Notes: generated from the sequence alone by a model not told the origin. Positions 1 through 9,497 are shown, counted from the first letter of the stretch. The stretch: DNA of 37,372 nucleotides from Sulfurovum sp. (GCA_027081115.1 JALWLD010000100.1:1-37372), one strand, 5' to 3'. Program-made: numbers and translations.

Positions 1-2
1 CT

Positions 3-122
3 GCAGCAGACGCTATTGTTCGGGAAAGTGGAAAGATGACGTATCAGTTTGATGAGAACAATTCAACATCTGTAATTTACAATAAAAAGAATCTTCTTAA
101 TCCTTGGTTTATAGTTAGATGA
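3..122 (+). CDS. C-terminal end of an unidentified protein (cut by window edge)
   Basis: An open frame enters from the left edge and encodes 39 residues before a TGA at 120-122; the last residues read NPWFIVR. Frames 1 and 2 stop early (TGA at 37 and at 50), so this is the only frame open from the edge to the first intergenic gap. I do not recognise the family. It sits 61 bases upstream of a polysaccharide glycosyltransferase gene on the same strand, so it probably belongs to the same surface-polysaccharide cluster, but no function can be assigned from this tail. Confidence 0.55.
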   Translation, partial: AADAIVRESGKMTYQFDENNSTSVIYNKKNLLNPWFIVR

Positions 123-183
123 TAAATATCTTAGAGAACTTACTCAATATTGATTTAAATATTTGGAAACAAGGTAGTAGCAT

Positions 184-3100
184 ATGAAACAGACCTGTAT
201 TTTAATCTTAGGCATGCATAGAAGTGGAACCTCAGCTTTGACTGGAACTCTTGGGCTATTAGATATTGATCTTGGTAATAATTTAATGACAGCCGATGAA
301 GATAATGAAAAAGGTTATTTTGAAAATCAAAACTTCTATAATATAAATGAAAATCTGCTAGCACAAATAAACAGTTCATGGGAAGATATTTTTTTTGATG
401 AAAGTAAACTATCTCACATTAAAGATACTGATGAATTAAAGAGAATACTTAAAAATGAATTTGAAAAGAGTAGTATATTTGCGATCAAAGACCCACGACT
501 TGCTTATCTTTTTCCTGTATATGAAAAGGTTTTAAAAGAATTAAATATAGATATAAAAATTATTATACCTTACAGGAATCCAATAGAAGTTGCAACTTCC
601 TTAGAGAGCAGAAATCACTTTAGTCTTGAAAAAGGTATGTTACTATGGTTATATCATATCTTACTATCTGAAAAATTCAGTAGAAACTACAAAAGAGTAT
701 TTATTGAATTTAATGAACTCATATCAAATACAAAAAATGTTATACAGGTAATGTCAAAAGAATTAGAACTTGATTTTAACTCAGCATATAACAAAAATAA
801 AAAAGATATATCAGATTTTTTAGATCCAGGCATAAAGCATCATAATATTTCTATAGATGATCTTCCAAGTAATACACCTAAGATCATTAGAGATATTTTA
901 AGTCAAAGAAGTGCCTTTAATACAAATGTTATTACAAGTAAGTTCGATACATGGAGAGAGGAACTATTTGCTTACCAAAAACTTTTCTATAATCAAAATA
1001 CTGTAGATACATTCATGGAATTAACTTCTGTAAAAGAAAAGTTGCACCAAACTGAAAACACGTTCATGGAATTAACTTCTGTAAAAGAAAAGTTGCACCA
1101 AATTGAAAACACATTCATGGAATTAGATTCTGTAAAAGAAGAGTTGCACCAAACCAAAGACACATTCATGGAATTAAATTCTGCAAAAGAAATATTGCAG
1201 CAAACTGAAGACACATTCATGGAATTAAATTCTATAAAAGAAATGTTGAGCCAAGCTGAAAAAAAGACTATTATTCTAAATCAACAGATCCAAGAAAAAG
1301 AAGACTATATAGATCATTTGCAGGAACTTGTTCAATCACTTAGATTAAAAAATCGTTTAAAAAACATTGTCCCCAAGAAAGCAAGAGAAGTTCTACATAT
1401 ATTAAAACATTCCTTTAAAAACCCCGTTAAATTATTGAAAGTTATGGATAAACAGTATGCAAACAAGTTGTTTAAACACATTAAACAAGGTAATTTCAGC
1501 TATATTCTTGAACGTATGGGGCACTACATAAACCAAGAACCATCCAACATTCATTTAAGTCTTATGTCTGGCTATAGCACTGAAGAAGTTTTGACCTTTC
1601 CTGTAACAGCTGCACCTAAAGTTTCTATTATCATTCCTGTATACAATCAATTTGACTATACACATAGATGTCTCAGGTCCATACTACAATTCACAAATAA
1701 CATAGATTATGAAATCATTATTGCAGATGATGTTTCAAGTGACACCACTCAAAATATTCATGAGTATATTAAAAATATTAAAGTAGTTCGAAACAAGAAA
1801 AACCTAGGTTTTCTACTCAATTGTAACAATGCAGCAAAAGAAGCAAAAGGAGAATACATTTTCTTCTTGAACAATGATACCAATGTTCAGAAAGACTGGC
1901 TTTCAACTCTTCTTGAAACCATAGAAAATGATTCTACCATTGGCATGGTAGGCTCAAAACTCGTTTACCCGGATGGTCGGCAGCAAGAAGCTGGAGGTAT
2001 CATCTGGGATGATGCAAGTGGATGGAATTATGGTCGTCTTGACAACCCAGAAAAGCCAGAATACAATTATGTTAAAGAGGTAGACTATATCTCTGGTGCA
2101 GCGATCATGATTCGGACAGAGCTATGGAAAGAGATAGGTGGTTTTGATGAACGTTATGTCCCTGCCTATTATGAAGATACAGATCTTGCATTTGAAGTAA
2201 GAAAACATGGATATAAAGTTATTTTACAACCCAAATCTGTAGTTGTGCACTTTGAAGGTATCTCCAACGGAACAGATACAAGTAGCGGACTTAAACAATA
2301 TCAAATAGTCAATAAAGATAAATTTTATGACAAATGGAAAGAGTTACTAAAAAAAGAACATTTTAAAAATGGACAAAATATCTTTACAGCAAGAGATAAA
2401 AGTGTCAATAAAAAAACACTTCTATTTATAGATCATTATGTTCCACATTTTGATCAAGATGCAGGTTCTAGAGCAACTTTACACTATTTAGAGTTATTTA
2501 AAAAACATGATATGAATGTTAAATTTTTGGGTGATAATTTTTATCACTATCCGGAGACACCATATGTTACAACTTTAGAAGATATGGGTATAGAAGTTTT
2601 ATATGGTGGGTATTATGCAAGAAATTGGGAAAATTGGCTAGCAGAAAATGCTAAAAATATTGATTATATAGTTTTAAGTAGACCTCATATAGCAACTAAA
2701 TATATAGATATTGTCAAAAAATATACTGATGCAAAAATCATTTACTTTGCAGTAGATCTACATTATCTTAGAGAAGAGAGAGAATATAAAATTAAAAAAG
2801 ATAAACAAATTTTAAAAAGTAGTAAATATTGGAGAGAGATAGAATTTGATTTGATGGAGAAATCAGATTTAACATGCTTTTATTCCTATGTGGAAGTAGA
2901 TGAAATAAAAAAAGAAAACCCTCTGTTAAATACGATTCAGATTCCATTGTATATTTATAATGAATTTAAAGAGATAGATTATGCTCATAAAAATCGTCAA
3001 GATATTATGTTTGTAGGTGGTTTTACGCACAATCCTAATGTTGATGCTGTTGTATACTTTGTTGAAGAAGTGATGCCAAAAATTCGAGAGAAGAATATTC

Positions 3101-3531
3101 CATTTAAAGTTTATATTGTTGGTTCAAATGCAACTGAGCAAATAGAAGTTTATGCAAATCAACATGATGATATTATTGTAACAGGTAGAATCTCAGATGA
3201 AGAACTGGAAAGACTATACAGCAGTTGTCGATTGGTTATTGCACCACTTCGTTACGGTGCAGGAGTGAAGGGTAAAGTTGTTGAAGCTTTATATAATGGT
3301 ATCCCACTAATTACTACTTCAGTTGGTGCTGAGGGGTTAATTAATGTTGAAAGTTCTTTAAAAATTGCGGATAACGCAATGGAATTTGCCAATGCTGTAA
3401 TTGAAGTTTATTCCAAAGAAGAATTAGCGATAGATTTATCAAAAAAATCTATACAATATTGTAAAGAAAATTTTTCAGAGAAATCTGCTGATAAACAAAT
3501 TTTTAATAATGGTATAAATTTACTAAAATAA
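184..3531 (+). CDS. Multidomain sulfotransferase / coiled coil / GT2 / GT4 glycosyltransferase, 1115 aa
   Basis: Four modules are visible. Residues 1 to about 265 look like a sulfotransferase, with a PAPS-binding-type loop GMHRSGTSALT at 10-20. Residues 276-360 are five 17-residue repeats, followed by a predicted coiled coil to about 395. Residues about 477-725 are a GT-A GT2 glycosyltransferase (VSIIIPVYNQ, FFLNNDT, then GGFDERY and YYEDTDLAF). Residues about 745-1115 are a GT-B GT4-like domain (FVGGFTHNPNVDA, GAGVKGKVVEAL). The protein is predicted to be cytoplasmic and could add two sugars and a sulfate to a growing O-antigen or capsule. The start ATG follows AAGG about 9 bases upstream. 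It is the first full gene of a same-strand run leading into GDP-rhamnose genes. Substrate specificity cannot be read from the sequence. A sulfotransferase-fold domain at the head of a glycosyltransferase could instead be a non-sulfating scaffold. Confidence 0.85.
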   Translation: MKQTCILILGMHRSGTSALTGTLGLLDIDLGNNLMTADEDNEKGYFENQNFYNINENLLAQINSSWEDIFFDESKLSHIKDTDELKRILKNEFEKSSIFAIKDPRLAYLFPVYEKVLKELNIDIKIIIPYRNPIEVATSLESRNHFSLEKGMLLWLYHILLSEKFSRNYKRVFIEFNELISNTKNVIQVMSKELELDFNSAYNKNKKDISDFLDPGIKHHNISIDDLPSNTPKIIRDILSQRSAFNTNVITSKFDTWREELFAYQKLFYNQNTVDTFMELTSVKEKLHQTENTFMELTSVKEKLHQIENTFMELDSVKEELHQTKDTFMELNSAKEILQQTEDTFMELNSIKEMLSQAEKKTIILNQQIQEKEDYIDHLQELVQSLRLKNRLKNIVPKKAREVLHILKHSFKNPVKLLKVMDKQYANKLFKHIKQGNFSYILERMGHYINQEPSNIHLSLMSGYSTEEVLTFPVTAAPKVSIIIPVYNQFDYTHRCLRSILQFTNNIDYEIIIADDVSSDTTQNIHEYIKNIKVVRNKKNLGFLLNCNNAAKEAKGEYIFFLNNDTNVQKDWLSTLLETIENDSTIGMVGSKLVYPDGRQQEAGGIIWDDASGWNYGRLDNPEKPEYNYVKEVDYISGAAIMIRTELWKEIGGFDERYVPAYYEDTDLAFEVRKHGYKVILQPKSVVVHFEGISNGTDTSSGLKQYQIVNKDKFYDKWKELLKKEHFKNGQNIFTARDKSVNKKTLLFIDHYVPHFDQDAGSRATLHYLELFKKHDMNVKFLGDNFYHYPETPYVTTLEDMGIEVLYGGYYARNWENWLAENAKNIDYIVLSRPHIATKYIDIVKKYTDAKIIYFAVDLHYLREEREYKIKKDKQILKSSKYWREIEFDLMEKSDLTCFYSYVEVDEIKKENPLLNTIQIPLYIYNEFKEIDYAHKNRQDIMFVGGFTHNPNVDAVVYFVEEVMPKIREKNIPFKVYIVGSNATEQIEVYANQHDDIIVTGRISDEELERLYSSCRLVIAPLRYGAGVKGKVVEALYNGIPLITTSVGAEGLINVESSLKIADNAMEFANAVIEVYSKEELAIDLSKKSIQYCKENFSEKSADKQIFNNGINLLK
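1009..1263 (+). repeat. Five tandem 51-bp units encoding a 17-residue coiled-coil repeat
   Basis: Five head-to-tail 51-bp units start at 1009, 1060, 1111, 1162 and 1213. Each encodes TFMEL-S-KE-L-Q-type 17-mers. The first two differ at only a couple of bases and the later ones are progressively diverged. The unit is a whole number of codons, so copy-number changes stay in frame and would lengthen or shorten the linker between the sulfotransferase and glycosyltransferase domains. Confidence 0.93.
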
Positions 3532-3550
3532 TTTAAGATAGGGAGACTTT

Positions 3551-4585
3551 ATGAAAAAAGCAATAATAACTGGAATAACAGGACAAGATGGGGCATACTT
3601 AGTAGAGTTGTTACTAAATAAAGGTTATGAAGTATATGGAACATACAGAAGGACGTCATCAGTAAATTTCTGGAGAATAGAAGAACTAGGTGTAGATAAA
3701 CATGAAAATCTACACTTGGTAGAATATGACCTCACAGACCAAGCAAATAGTATCAGAATGGTTATGGATATTCAACCAGACGAGATATATAATCTTGCTG
3801 CTCAAAGCTTTGTTGGTGTTTCTTTTGAACAACCACTTGCAACTGCTCATATTACTGGTCTAGGCTGTGTTCACTTACTGGAAGCCATTAGAATAGTAAA
3901 TCCTAAAATTAGATTCTATCAGGCCAGCACATCTGAAATGTTTGGTGAAGTTCAAGAGATACCTCAAAAAGAATCAACTCCTTTTTACCCAAGAAGCCCT
4001 TATGGTGTAGCTAAACTTTACGCACATTGGATGGTAGTTAATTATAGAGAATCTTATAATATTTTTGCTTGTAGCGGAATTCTATTTAATCACGAATCAC
4101 CACTAAGAGGTAAAGAGTTCGTAACAAGAAAAATTACAGATTCTGTAGCAAAAATCAAACTTGGTCTTCTTGATTGTATGGAACTAGGAAATATGGATGC
4201 AAAAAGAGACTGGGGATTTGCTAAAGATTACGTAGAAGGTATGTACCTTATGCTTCAATCTGATAAACCAGATACTTACGTACTGGCTACTAACAGAACT
4301 GAAACCGTTCGTGATTTTGTTACTATGGCATTTAAGGGTGCAGATATAGACGTTGAATTTAAAGGAACTGATGAAGATGAAATAGCAGTAAATAAAGCCA
4401 CAGGTAAAACTGTAGTAAGAGTTAATCCTAAGTTTTATAGACCCGCTGAAGTTGAACTTCTAATTGGTAACCCTCAAAAAGCCAAAGATAACTTGGGATG
4501 GGAACCAAAGTGTACCTTAGAAGAACTGTGTGCAATGATGGTTAAAGATGATCTTAGAAGAAATAAGACAGGTCTTAGTTTCTAA
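3551..4585 (+). CDS. gmd: GDP-mannose 4,6-dehydratase
   Basis: This enzyme converts GDP-D-mannose to GDP-4-keto-6-deoxy-D-mannose in the cytoplasm. It is an extended short-chain dehydrogenase of 344 residues, the usual Gmd length. The N-terminal nucleotide-binding loop TGITGQDG lies at 7-14. The typical Gmd segment YGTYRRTSS follows, the catalytic YxxxK is Y151/K155 (YGVAK), and the Gmd-specific [13 protein letters not shown] is present. GGGAG lies just upstream of the ATG. The gene is followed 3 bases later by an rmd-like reductase and then manC, so the three form a nucleotide-sugar cassette. Confidence 0.96.
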   Translation: MKKAIITGITGQDGAYLVELLLNKGYEVYGTYRRTSSVNFWRIEELGVDKHENLHLVEYDLTDQANSIRMVMDIQPDEIYNLAAQSFVGVSFEQPLATAHITGLGCVHLLEAIRIVNPKIRFYQASTSEMFGEVQEIPQKESTPFYPRSPYGVAKLYAHWMVVNYRESYNIFACSGILFNHESPLRGKEFVTRKITDSVAKIKLGLLDCMELGNMDAKRDWGFAKDYVEGMYLMLQSDKPDTYVLATNRTETVRDFVTMAFKGADIDVEFKGTDEDEIAVNKATGKTVVRVNPKFYRPAEVELLIGNPQKAKDNLGWEPKCTLEELCAMMVKDDLRRNKTGLSF

Positions 4586-4588
4586 TCT

Positions 4589-5470
4589 ATGAAAACAATT
4601 CTTATAACCGGGATCGATAGTTTTACAGGAGAATATCTATCATCGTACCTTGAGGATTCAGGGTATGATGTATATGGTACATCTTTATTTGAGGAGTCTG
4701 ATAAAAAATATAAATGTGACATTACAAAAAAAGAAGATGTGAAAAATGTATTTAAATCAGTTCAACCTGATTTTTTAATACACCTCTCTGGCATATCTTA
4801 TGCAGCCCATGGAAAAAATGAAGATTTTTATAAAGTAAATACTATTGGAACAACTAATATTCTAGATACTCTTATAGAATTAAATATTAATCCGTTAAAG
4901 GTTATCTTGGCGAGTAGTGCAACGATATATGGAAATCAAGGTTTAGAAGTACTTGACGAATCTCTCTGCCCAATACCGGCTAATCACTATGGTGCAAGTA
5001 AGTATGCTATGGAGTGTATGGCAAAGAGTTATTTTAACAAGCTCAATATTATCATTACCCGACCTTTTAACTATACAGGCATACATCAAACAGACAACTT
5101 TCTAATACCCAAAATAGTAAAACACTTTAAAGAGAATAAAAAAACGATAGAGCTTGGAAACTTAAATGTACGTAGAGAGTTTAATGATGTAGAGTTTGTA
5201 TGTGAAGTATATAAAAAACTTTTAGAGTGTAAAAGTAAATCTACAATAATAAATATTTGTTCAGGTAGAGGTCTAAAACTTTTAGAGGTGATAGATATGA
5301 TGAATAAAATTGCAGGTTATGATATAGAAGTAAAAGTAAATCCAGCATTTGTAAGAAAAGACGAAATTAAATCTCTTACAGGTTCCACAGAAAAACTTTT
5401 TAAAACTATTGGTAATGTGAAGCAAAATAAATTCGAAGATACATTAAAAACTATGTATAAGGGTGTATAG
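4589..5470 (+). CDS. rmd: GDP-4-keto-6-deoxy-D-mannose reductase (Rmd-like), predicted GDP-D-rhamnose synthesis
   Basis: A 293-residue NAD(P)-dependent sugar epimerase/reductase family protein. It has the glycine-rich loop TGIDSFTG at 7-14, the ASSATIYG strand, and the catalytic Y134/K138 pair in YGASK. RPFNYTG and the RREFNDVEFV segment fit the Rmd/GDP-6-deoxyhexose reductase branch better than GDP-L-fucose synthase, whose GSSCIYP motif is missing. Lying between gmd and manC, it most likely reduces the Gmd product to GDP-D-rhamnose. GDP-6-deoxytalose is the main alternative, because the two reductase types are hard to separate by eye. It starts 3 bases after the gmd stop with no clear ribosome site, suggesting translational coupling. 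Confidence 0.8.
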   Translation: MKTILITGIDSFTGEYLSSYLEDSGYDVYGTSLFEESDKKYKCDITKKEDVKNVFKSVQPDFLIHLSGISYAAHGKNEDFYKVNTIGTTNILDTLIELNINPLKVILASSATIYGNQGLEVLDESLCPIPANHYGASKYAMECMAKSYFNKLNIIITRPFNYTGIHQTDNFLIPKIVKHFKENKKTIELGNLNVRREFNDVEFVCEVYKKLLECKSKSTIINICSGRGLKLLEVIDMMNKIAGYDIEVKVNPAFVRKDEIKSLTGSTEKLFKTIGNVKQNKFEDTLKTMYKGV

Positions 5471-5472
5471 AT

Positions 5473-6843
5473 ATGACTAATATTATTTTATGTGGTGGTA
5501 GTGGCACAAGGCTGTGGCCAATGAGTAGATCACTCATGCCAAAGCAATTCAATAAACTGTTCGATAATAAATCTTTGTTTCAACTAACAGTTGAGCGTAA
5601 CGCTAAAGTATGCAGTAAAGACTTTATCATTTCAAATGCAGAACAATATTTTATAGCTAAAGACCAATTGGATGAATTGAGTAAAACAAACAATAAGTAT
5701 TTGCTTGAGCCTATAGGACGCAATACTGCTCCCGCTATTGCTTTAGCTTGTATGGCACTGGATAAAGATGAATTTGTCTTAGTAACACCCAGTGATCACC
5801 TCATAAAAAATGAAGAAGCTTATGCAAAGGTAATATCTAGGGCCATGAAGTTAGCTCAAGAAGATACTCTTGTAACCTTTGGAATCAAACCTACTTTTGC
5901 AGAAACGGGGTTTGGATACATAGAAGCTCAAGGTGAAGATGTAACAGCATTTCACGAAAAACCCAACAGTGAAACAGCAACTGCATACTTGATCGCGGGA
6001 AATTACTACTGGAATTCTGGAATGTTCTGTTTTAAGGCTGGAGTATTTTTAGAAGAACTTAAAAAGTATTCTCCTGCTATTTATGATACTTGTCAACTAG
6101 CTCTAGAAAATGCAAATACTGATGGGATGATTCGAATAAAACATGAAGATATGCTCAATATTCCTGATGACAGCATAGACTACGCTGTCATGGAAAAGTC
6201 TAAAAAAGTAAAGGTCGTACCAAGTGATATTGACTGGTCTGATGTAGGAAGTTTTGATGCACTCTATGATGAACTTGCACAAGATGCTGATGGCAATACG
6301 AAAAACAATAAACATATAGCTATCGATAGTAAAAACAACCTCATAGTTGGTGAAGAACGAGTCATTGCAACTGTGGATGTGGAAGATCTTATTATCATAG
6401 ATACAGGAGATGCCTTACTTGTAAGTAAAAAAGGAAGCTCACAAAAAGTAAAAAAAGTCGTTCAAAAACTAAAAGAGCAAAACTCACACCTTCCAAACAT
6501 ACACTTAACAGCACATAGACCATGGGGCACATATAGCATATTAGAAGATACCCCTGGGTATAAGATAAAACGTATTATTGTAAACCCCGGTAAACGTTTA
6601 TCTCTTCAGAAACATTACCATAGAAATGAACATTGGATTGTTGTAAGTGGTACAGCCACTGTTACTGTAGGAGAAGAAACAAAGATCATCAGACCCAATG
6701 AATCAACCTATATCAAGATGGGGGAAGTACACCGCTTGGCAAATGATGGAGTAATACCTGTAGTCCTCATAGAAGCCCAAGTTGGTGAATATACCGGTGA
6801 AGATGACATCGTTAGACTTGAAGATGACTTTAAAAGAAATTAA
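5473..6843 (+). CDS. manC: Mannose-1-phosphate guanylyltransferase / mannose-6-phosphate isomerase
   Basis: A bifunctional type II enzyme of 456 residues. The N-terminal nucleotidyltransferase has CGGSGTRLWPMSR followed by PKQF near residues 8-25, then EPIGRNTAPAIALA and the FVLVTPSDHLI strand. The C-terminal cupin isomerase domain (about 345-456) has HRPWGTYSILE, GKRLSLQKHYHRNEHW with metal-binding histidines, and the GTATVTVG turn. Together these make GDP-mannose from mannose-6-phosphate (through mannose-1-phosphate) for the adjacent gmd. No phosphomannomutase gene is present in the window, so that step must be encoded elsewhere. The start lies 2 bases after the rmd stop. Confidence 0.95.
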   Translation: MTNIILCGGSGTRLWPMSRSLMPKQFNKLFDNKSLFQLTVERNAKVCSKDFIISNAEQYFIAKDQLDELSKTNNKYLLEPIGRNTAPAIALACMALDKDEFVLVTPSDHLIKNEEAYAKVISRAMKLAQEDTLVTFGIKPTFAETGFGYIEAQGEDVTAFHEKPNSETATAYLIAGNYYWNSGMFCFKAGVFLEELKKYSPAIYDTCQLALENANTDGMIRIKHEDMLNIPDDSIDYAVMEKSKKVKVVPSDIDWSDVGSFDALYDELAQDADGNTKNNKHIAIDSKNNLIVGEERVIATVDVEDLIIIDTGDALLVSKKGSSQKVKKVVQKLKEQNSHLPNIHLTAHRPWGTYSILEDTPGYKIKRIIVNPGKRLSLQKHYHRNEHWIVVSGTATVTVGEETKIIRPNESTYIKMGEVHRLANDGVIPVVLIEAQVGEYTGEDDIVRLEDDFKRN

Positions 6844-6854
6844 AATAAATCTAA

Positions 6855-9497
6855 ATGGAAAATAGTATGGCAAATAGAAACATAATAGTGCATATACATA
6901 TATTTAAAAATGCAGGAAGCTCATTTGATGATACTCTGTTGACAAACTTCAATGGTGATTTTGTAGATCACCGTGAAGATAATCTAATTAGAGGAGATAA
7001 AAACTTTTTAAAGCACTACTTGACAGAAAACACTAATGTAAAAGCTTTTTCAAGTCATTCAGCCTATCATAAGCCTGAAAATTTCGATCATGTCAAATTA
7101 CATCCTGTCTATTTTTTACGACACCCTATAGAACGAATCAGATCAGTATACAGTTTTGAAAATAAACAACCTGCAAAAGATTCTTTAGGTGCAAAAAAAG
7201 CAAAAGAATTAAATTTTCAGGAGTATGTTGCTTGGAGAATGCAAGATGATGTACCTACAACTATTCGAAATCTGCAAACCATATTTTTAGCAGGTGATGG
7301 TCATCAGTCAAATGATATGAAAAAGAAATTTGAATTGGCACTCAAAAACTTAAACCATTCTCATTTGATAGGTGTAGTTGACAGATATGATGAATCGATG
7401 GTAGTTTTTGAAGAATACCTAAAACAGTTCTTTCCAAATATAGACCTCTCCTATATCCGAAGGAATGTAACCGATACAAACATACATGCATCAGTAGAAG
7501 AAAAAGTTGAAAAATTACTTCAAAAGCTCGATAAACCTTTACAAAATCTAGTCAAAGAAAAAAATGCATTTGACTTGGAACTGTATGAAAAAGCCAATAT
7601 TCTACTTAATGAAAAGATAGATAAAATTGAAGATTTTGATAAAAAATTAAATGATTTTAAAGAGCGATGTAAAATAAAACCTATACCTTCAGTACAAAAA
7701 GAAAAAATAAAGAAAATTGAAAAAAAAATAAAAACACTGCCTAATGTATATGCTGAGAAACTCAAAGGTCATAAAGAGTCAATATCTATTTTATCAAAAA
7801 AATTGGCTTCCAAAATAAATCCTTTTAAAATACAAAATAAGAAAAAAGTCTTTATTCAAGCAAATTGCCAGAGTCATGTTATAAGACATATTTTTCAAAA
7901 AACTTCACGATTAAAAGGAAGATATGAAATCATACCTGTCAAACCTGTTCATCTTTGGAAAAAGGAAGATAGTAAAGATATATTTAACAAAGTAAAAGAG
8001 TGTGATATATTTTTACACCAGCCAATCGATGAAAAAACTTTTGGTATTTACGCTTCTGAAAATATGAAACAATATCTTCAAAGTAATACCATCACTGTTT
8101 CTTTTCCTAACCTTTATTTTACCGGTTATCATCCTCAGGCTTTTTACATGAAAGATAGTAACAGTAAGAAAATTTCAGAACCTTTTGATTATCATGATGA
8201 AAATATTTTCAACTTCTTTTCAAGAGTCTTCTCTAAAAAGATGATTTTAAATAAACTTGAAAATGAAGTATTTTATTCTACTGATGAAATAAAATCAAAC
8301 ATAAATAACTCCCTACATTCACTTAGAAAACGTGAAGAGGGTACAAGTATTAAAGTTTCAAACTTTATTGAAGAAAATATGATCGGTAAAAAACTATTTC
8401 ATATCTTCAATCATCCAACGAATGAAATGTTGTTTTATCTTTTTGATAGAATCCTGGACAATCTAAATGAACCCACTCTCACGAATACTGAAAAATCTGT
8501 CTTTAAAAAAGAAATGCTGGGAGCTATACAGTATCCCATATATCCTTCTGTGCAAAATTATTTTGCTATTGAGGAACCATTCTCTCTTGGGTATAAAGGA
8601 AAAATATACTCAGGTAGTGAATTTATTGACATGTATCTGAATCACTATAAGACCCAAGTGAAAAATGAGTCTCACAGGTGTGAAAATGTAATAGTACATG
8701 CACATATTTTTAAAAATGCCGGAAGTTCATTTGATGACACGTTATTGAGAAATTTCAATAGTGATTTTGTAGATCATCGTGATGACAACTTAATCAGAGA
8801 CGACAAAAGATTTTTAGAAAGATATCTAACAAGAAATAGTAAGGTAGAAGCTTTTTCAAGTCATTCAATTTTTCATAAGCCTGAAGATTTTGATCATGTC
8901 AAATTACATCCTGTCTATTTTTTACGACACCCTATAGAACGAATCAGATCAGTATACAGTTTTGAAAATAAACAACCTGAAAAAGACTCTTTAGGTGCAA
9001 AAAAAGCGAAAGAATTAAATTTCCAGGAGTATATAGCATGGAGAATGCAAGATGATGCACCTACGACTATTAAAAATCTGCAAACCATATTTTTAGCAGG
9101 TATCGGCCCTCATCATACCGATATTGAAAAGAAATTTGAATTGGCACTCAAAAACCTAAACCATTCTCATTTGATAGGTGTAGTTGACAGGTATGATGAA
9201 TCAATGGTAGTTTTTGAAGAATACCTAAAACAGTTCTTCCCAAAGATAGACCTCTCCTATATCCGAAGGAATGTAACCGATACAGATATGAATACTTCTA
9301 TAGAAGAAAAAGTTGAAAAGCTACTTCAAGAGCTCGATGAACCTTTACAAGAGTTAGTCAAAAGAAAAAATGCATTTGATTTGAAACTGTATGAAAGAGC
9401 AAATGTTTTACTTGATCTAAAGATAAGTAAAATTATGGATTTTGAAAAAAAGTTAGATCATTTTAAAGAGCGCTGTGAACTTATAGGTAAATCATGA
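6855..9497 (+). CDS. Sulfotransferase - WcbI-like - sulfotransferase fusion, 880 aa
   Basis: The two ends are near copies of one another. Residues about 9-275 and 611-877 each carry the PAPS-loop-like HIFKNAGSSFDDTL (lysines 18 and 620) and FLRHPIERIRSVYSFE, as in sulfotransferase family 2. The copies are offset by exactly 602 residues. Between them, from about 329, is a domain beginning KKVFIQANCQSHV with later FPNLYFTGYHPQAF and HPTNEM, resembling the WcbI family of capsule-biosynthesis enzymes (putative acyltransferases). A charged, probably helical linker separates the first copy from the middle domain. The likely role is sulfation, plus possibly acylation, of the glycan. The second ATG at 6867 (MANRN) is an equally possible start, with GGA about 7 bases upstream. 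The stop overlaps the next gene in an ATGA. Confidence 0.82.
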   Translation: MENSMANRNIIVHIHIFKNAGSSFDDTLLTNFNGDFVDHREDNLIRGDKNFLKHYLTENTNVKAFSSHSAYHKPENFDHVKLHPVYFLRHPIERIRSVYSFENKQPAKDSLGAKKAKELNFQEYVAWRMQDDVPTTIRNLQTIFLAGDGHQSNDMKKKFELALKNLNHSHLIGVVDRYDESMVVFEEYLKQFFPNIDLSYIRRNVTDTNIHASVEEKVEKLLQKLDKPLQNLVKEKNAFDLELYEKANILLNEKIDKIEDFDKKLNDFKERCKIKPIPSVQKEKIKKIEKKIKTLPNVYAEKLKGHKESISILSKKLASKINPFKIQNKKKVFIQANCQSHVIRHIFQKTSRLKGRYEIIPVKPVHLWKKEDSKDIFNKVKECDIFLHQPIDEKTFGIYASENMKQYLQSNTITVSFPNLYFTGYHPQAFYMKDSNSKKISEPFDYHDENIFNFFSRVFSKKMILNKLENEVFYSTDEIKSNINNSLHSLRKREEGTSIKVSNFIEENMIGKKLFHIFNHPTNEMLFYLFDRILDNLNEPTLTNTEKSVFKKEMLGAIQYPIYPSVQNYFAIEEPFSLGYKGKIYSGSEFIDMYLNHYKTQVKNESHRCENVIVHAHIFKNAGSSFDDTLLRNFNSDFVDHRDDNLIRDDKRFLERYLTRNSKVEAFSSHSIFHKPEDFDHVKLHPVYFLRHPIERIRSVYSFENKQPEKDSLGAKKAKELNFQEYIAWRMQDDAPTTIKNLQTIFLAGIGPHHTDIEKKFELALKNLNHSHLIGVVDRYDESMVVFEEYLKQFFPKIDLSYIRRNVTDTDMNTSIEEKVEKLLQELDEPLQELVKRKNAFDLKLYERANVLLDLKISKIMDFEKKLDHFKERCELIGKS
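7086..7173 (+). repeat. 88-bp perfect direct repeat, copy 1
   Basis: These 88 bases, inside the first sulfotransferase domain and covering the FLRHPIERIRSVYSFE segment, recur without a mismatch at 8892-8979. The 1806-bp spacing is divisible by three. The surrounding domain copies are diverged, so the perfect block looks like recent gene conversion or recent duplication. Confidence 0.95.
8892..8979 (+). repeat. 88-bp perfect direct repeat, copy 2
   Basis: Second copy of the block at 7086-7173, within the C-terminal sulfotransferase domain. Recombination between the copies would remove 602 codons in frame, including the whole WcbI-like domain. Confidence 0.95.

Noticed and set aside
993..1220. 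Open frame on the - strand with regular Cys-Asn repeats
   Set aside because: It is the mirror of the 51-bp repeats in the coiled-coil linker, so its periodicity is inherited. It has no separate ribosome site and lies wholly inside a confident gene.
1009..1263. Tandem repeats as a CRISPR array
   Set aside because: The units are contiguous 51-bp coding repeats with no unique spacers.
4589..5470. GDP-L-fucose synthase (fcl)
   Set aside because: The GSSCIYP and other Fcl signatures are missing and the length and RPFNYTG/RREFNDVE pattern fit Rmd-type reductases better.
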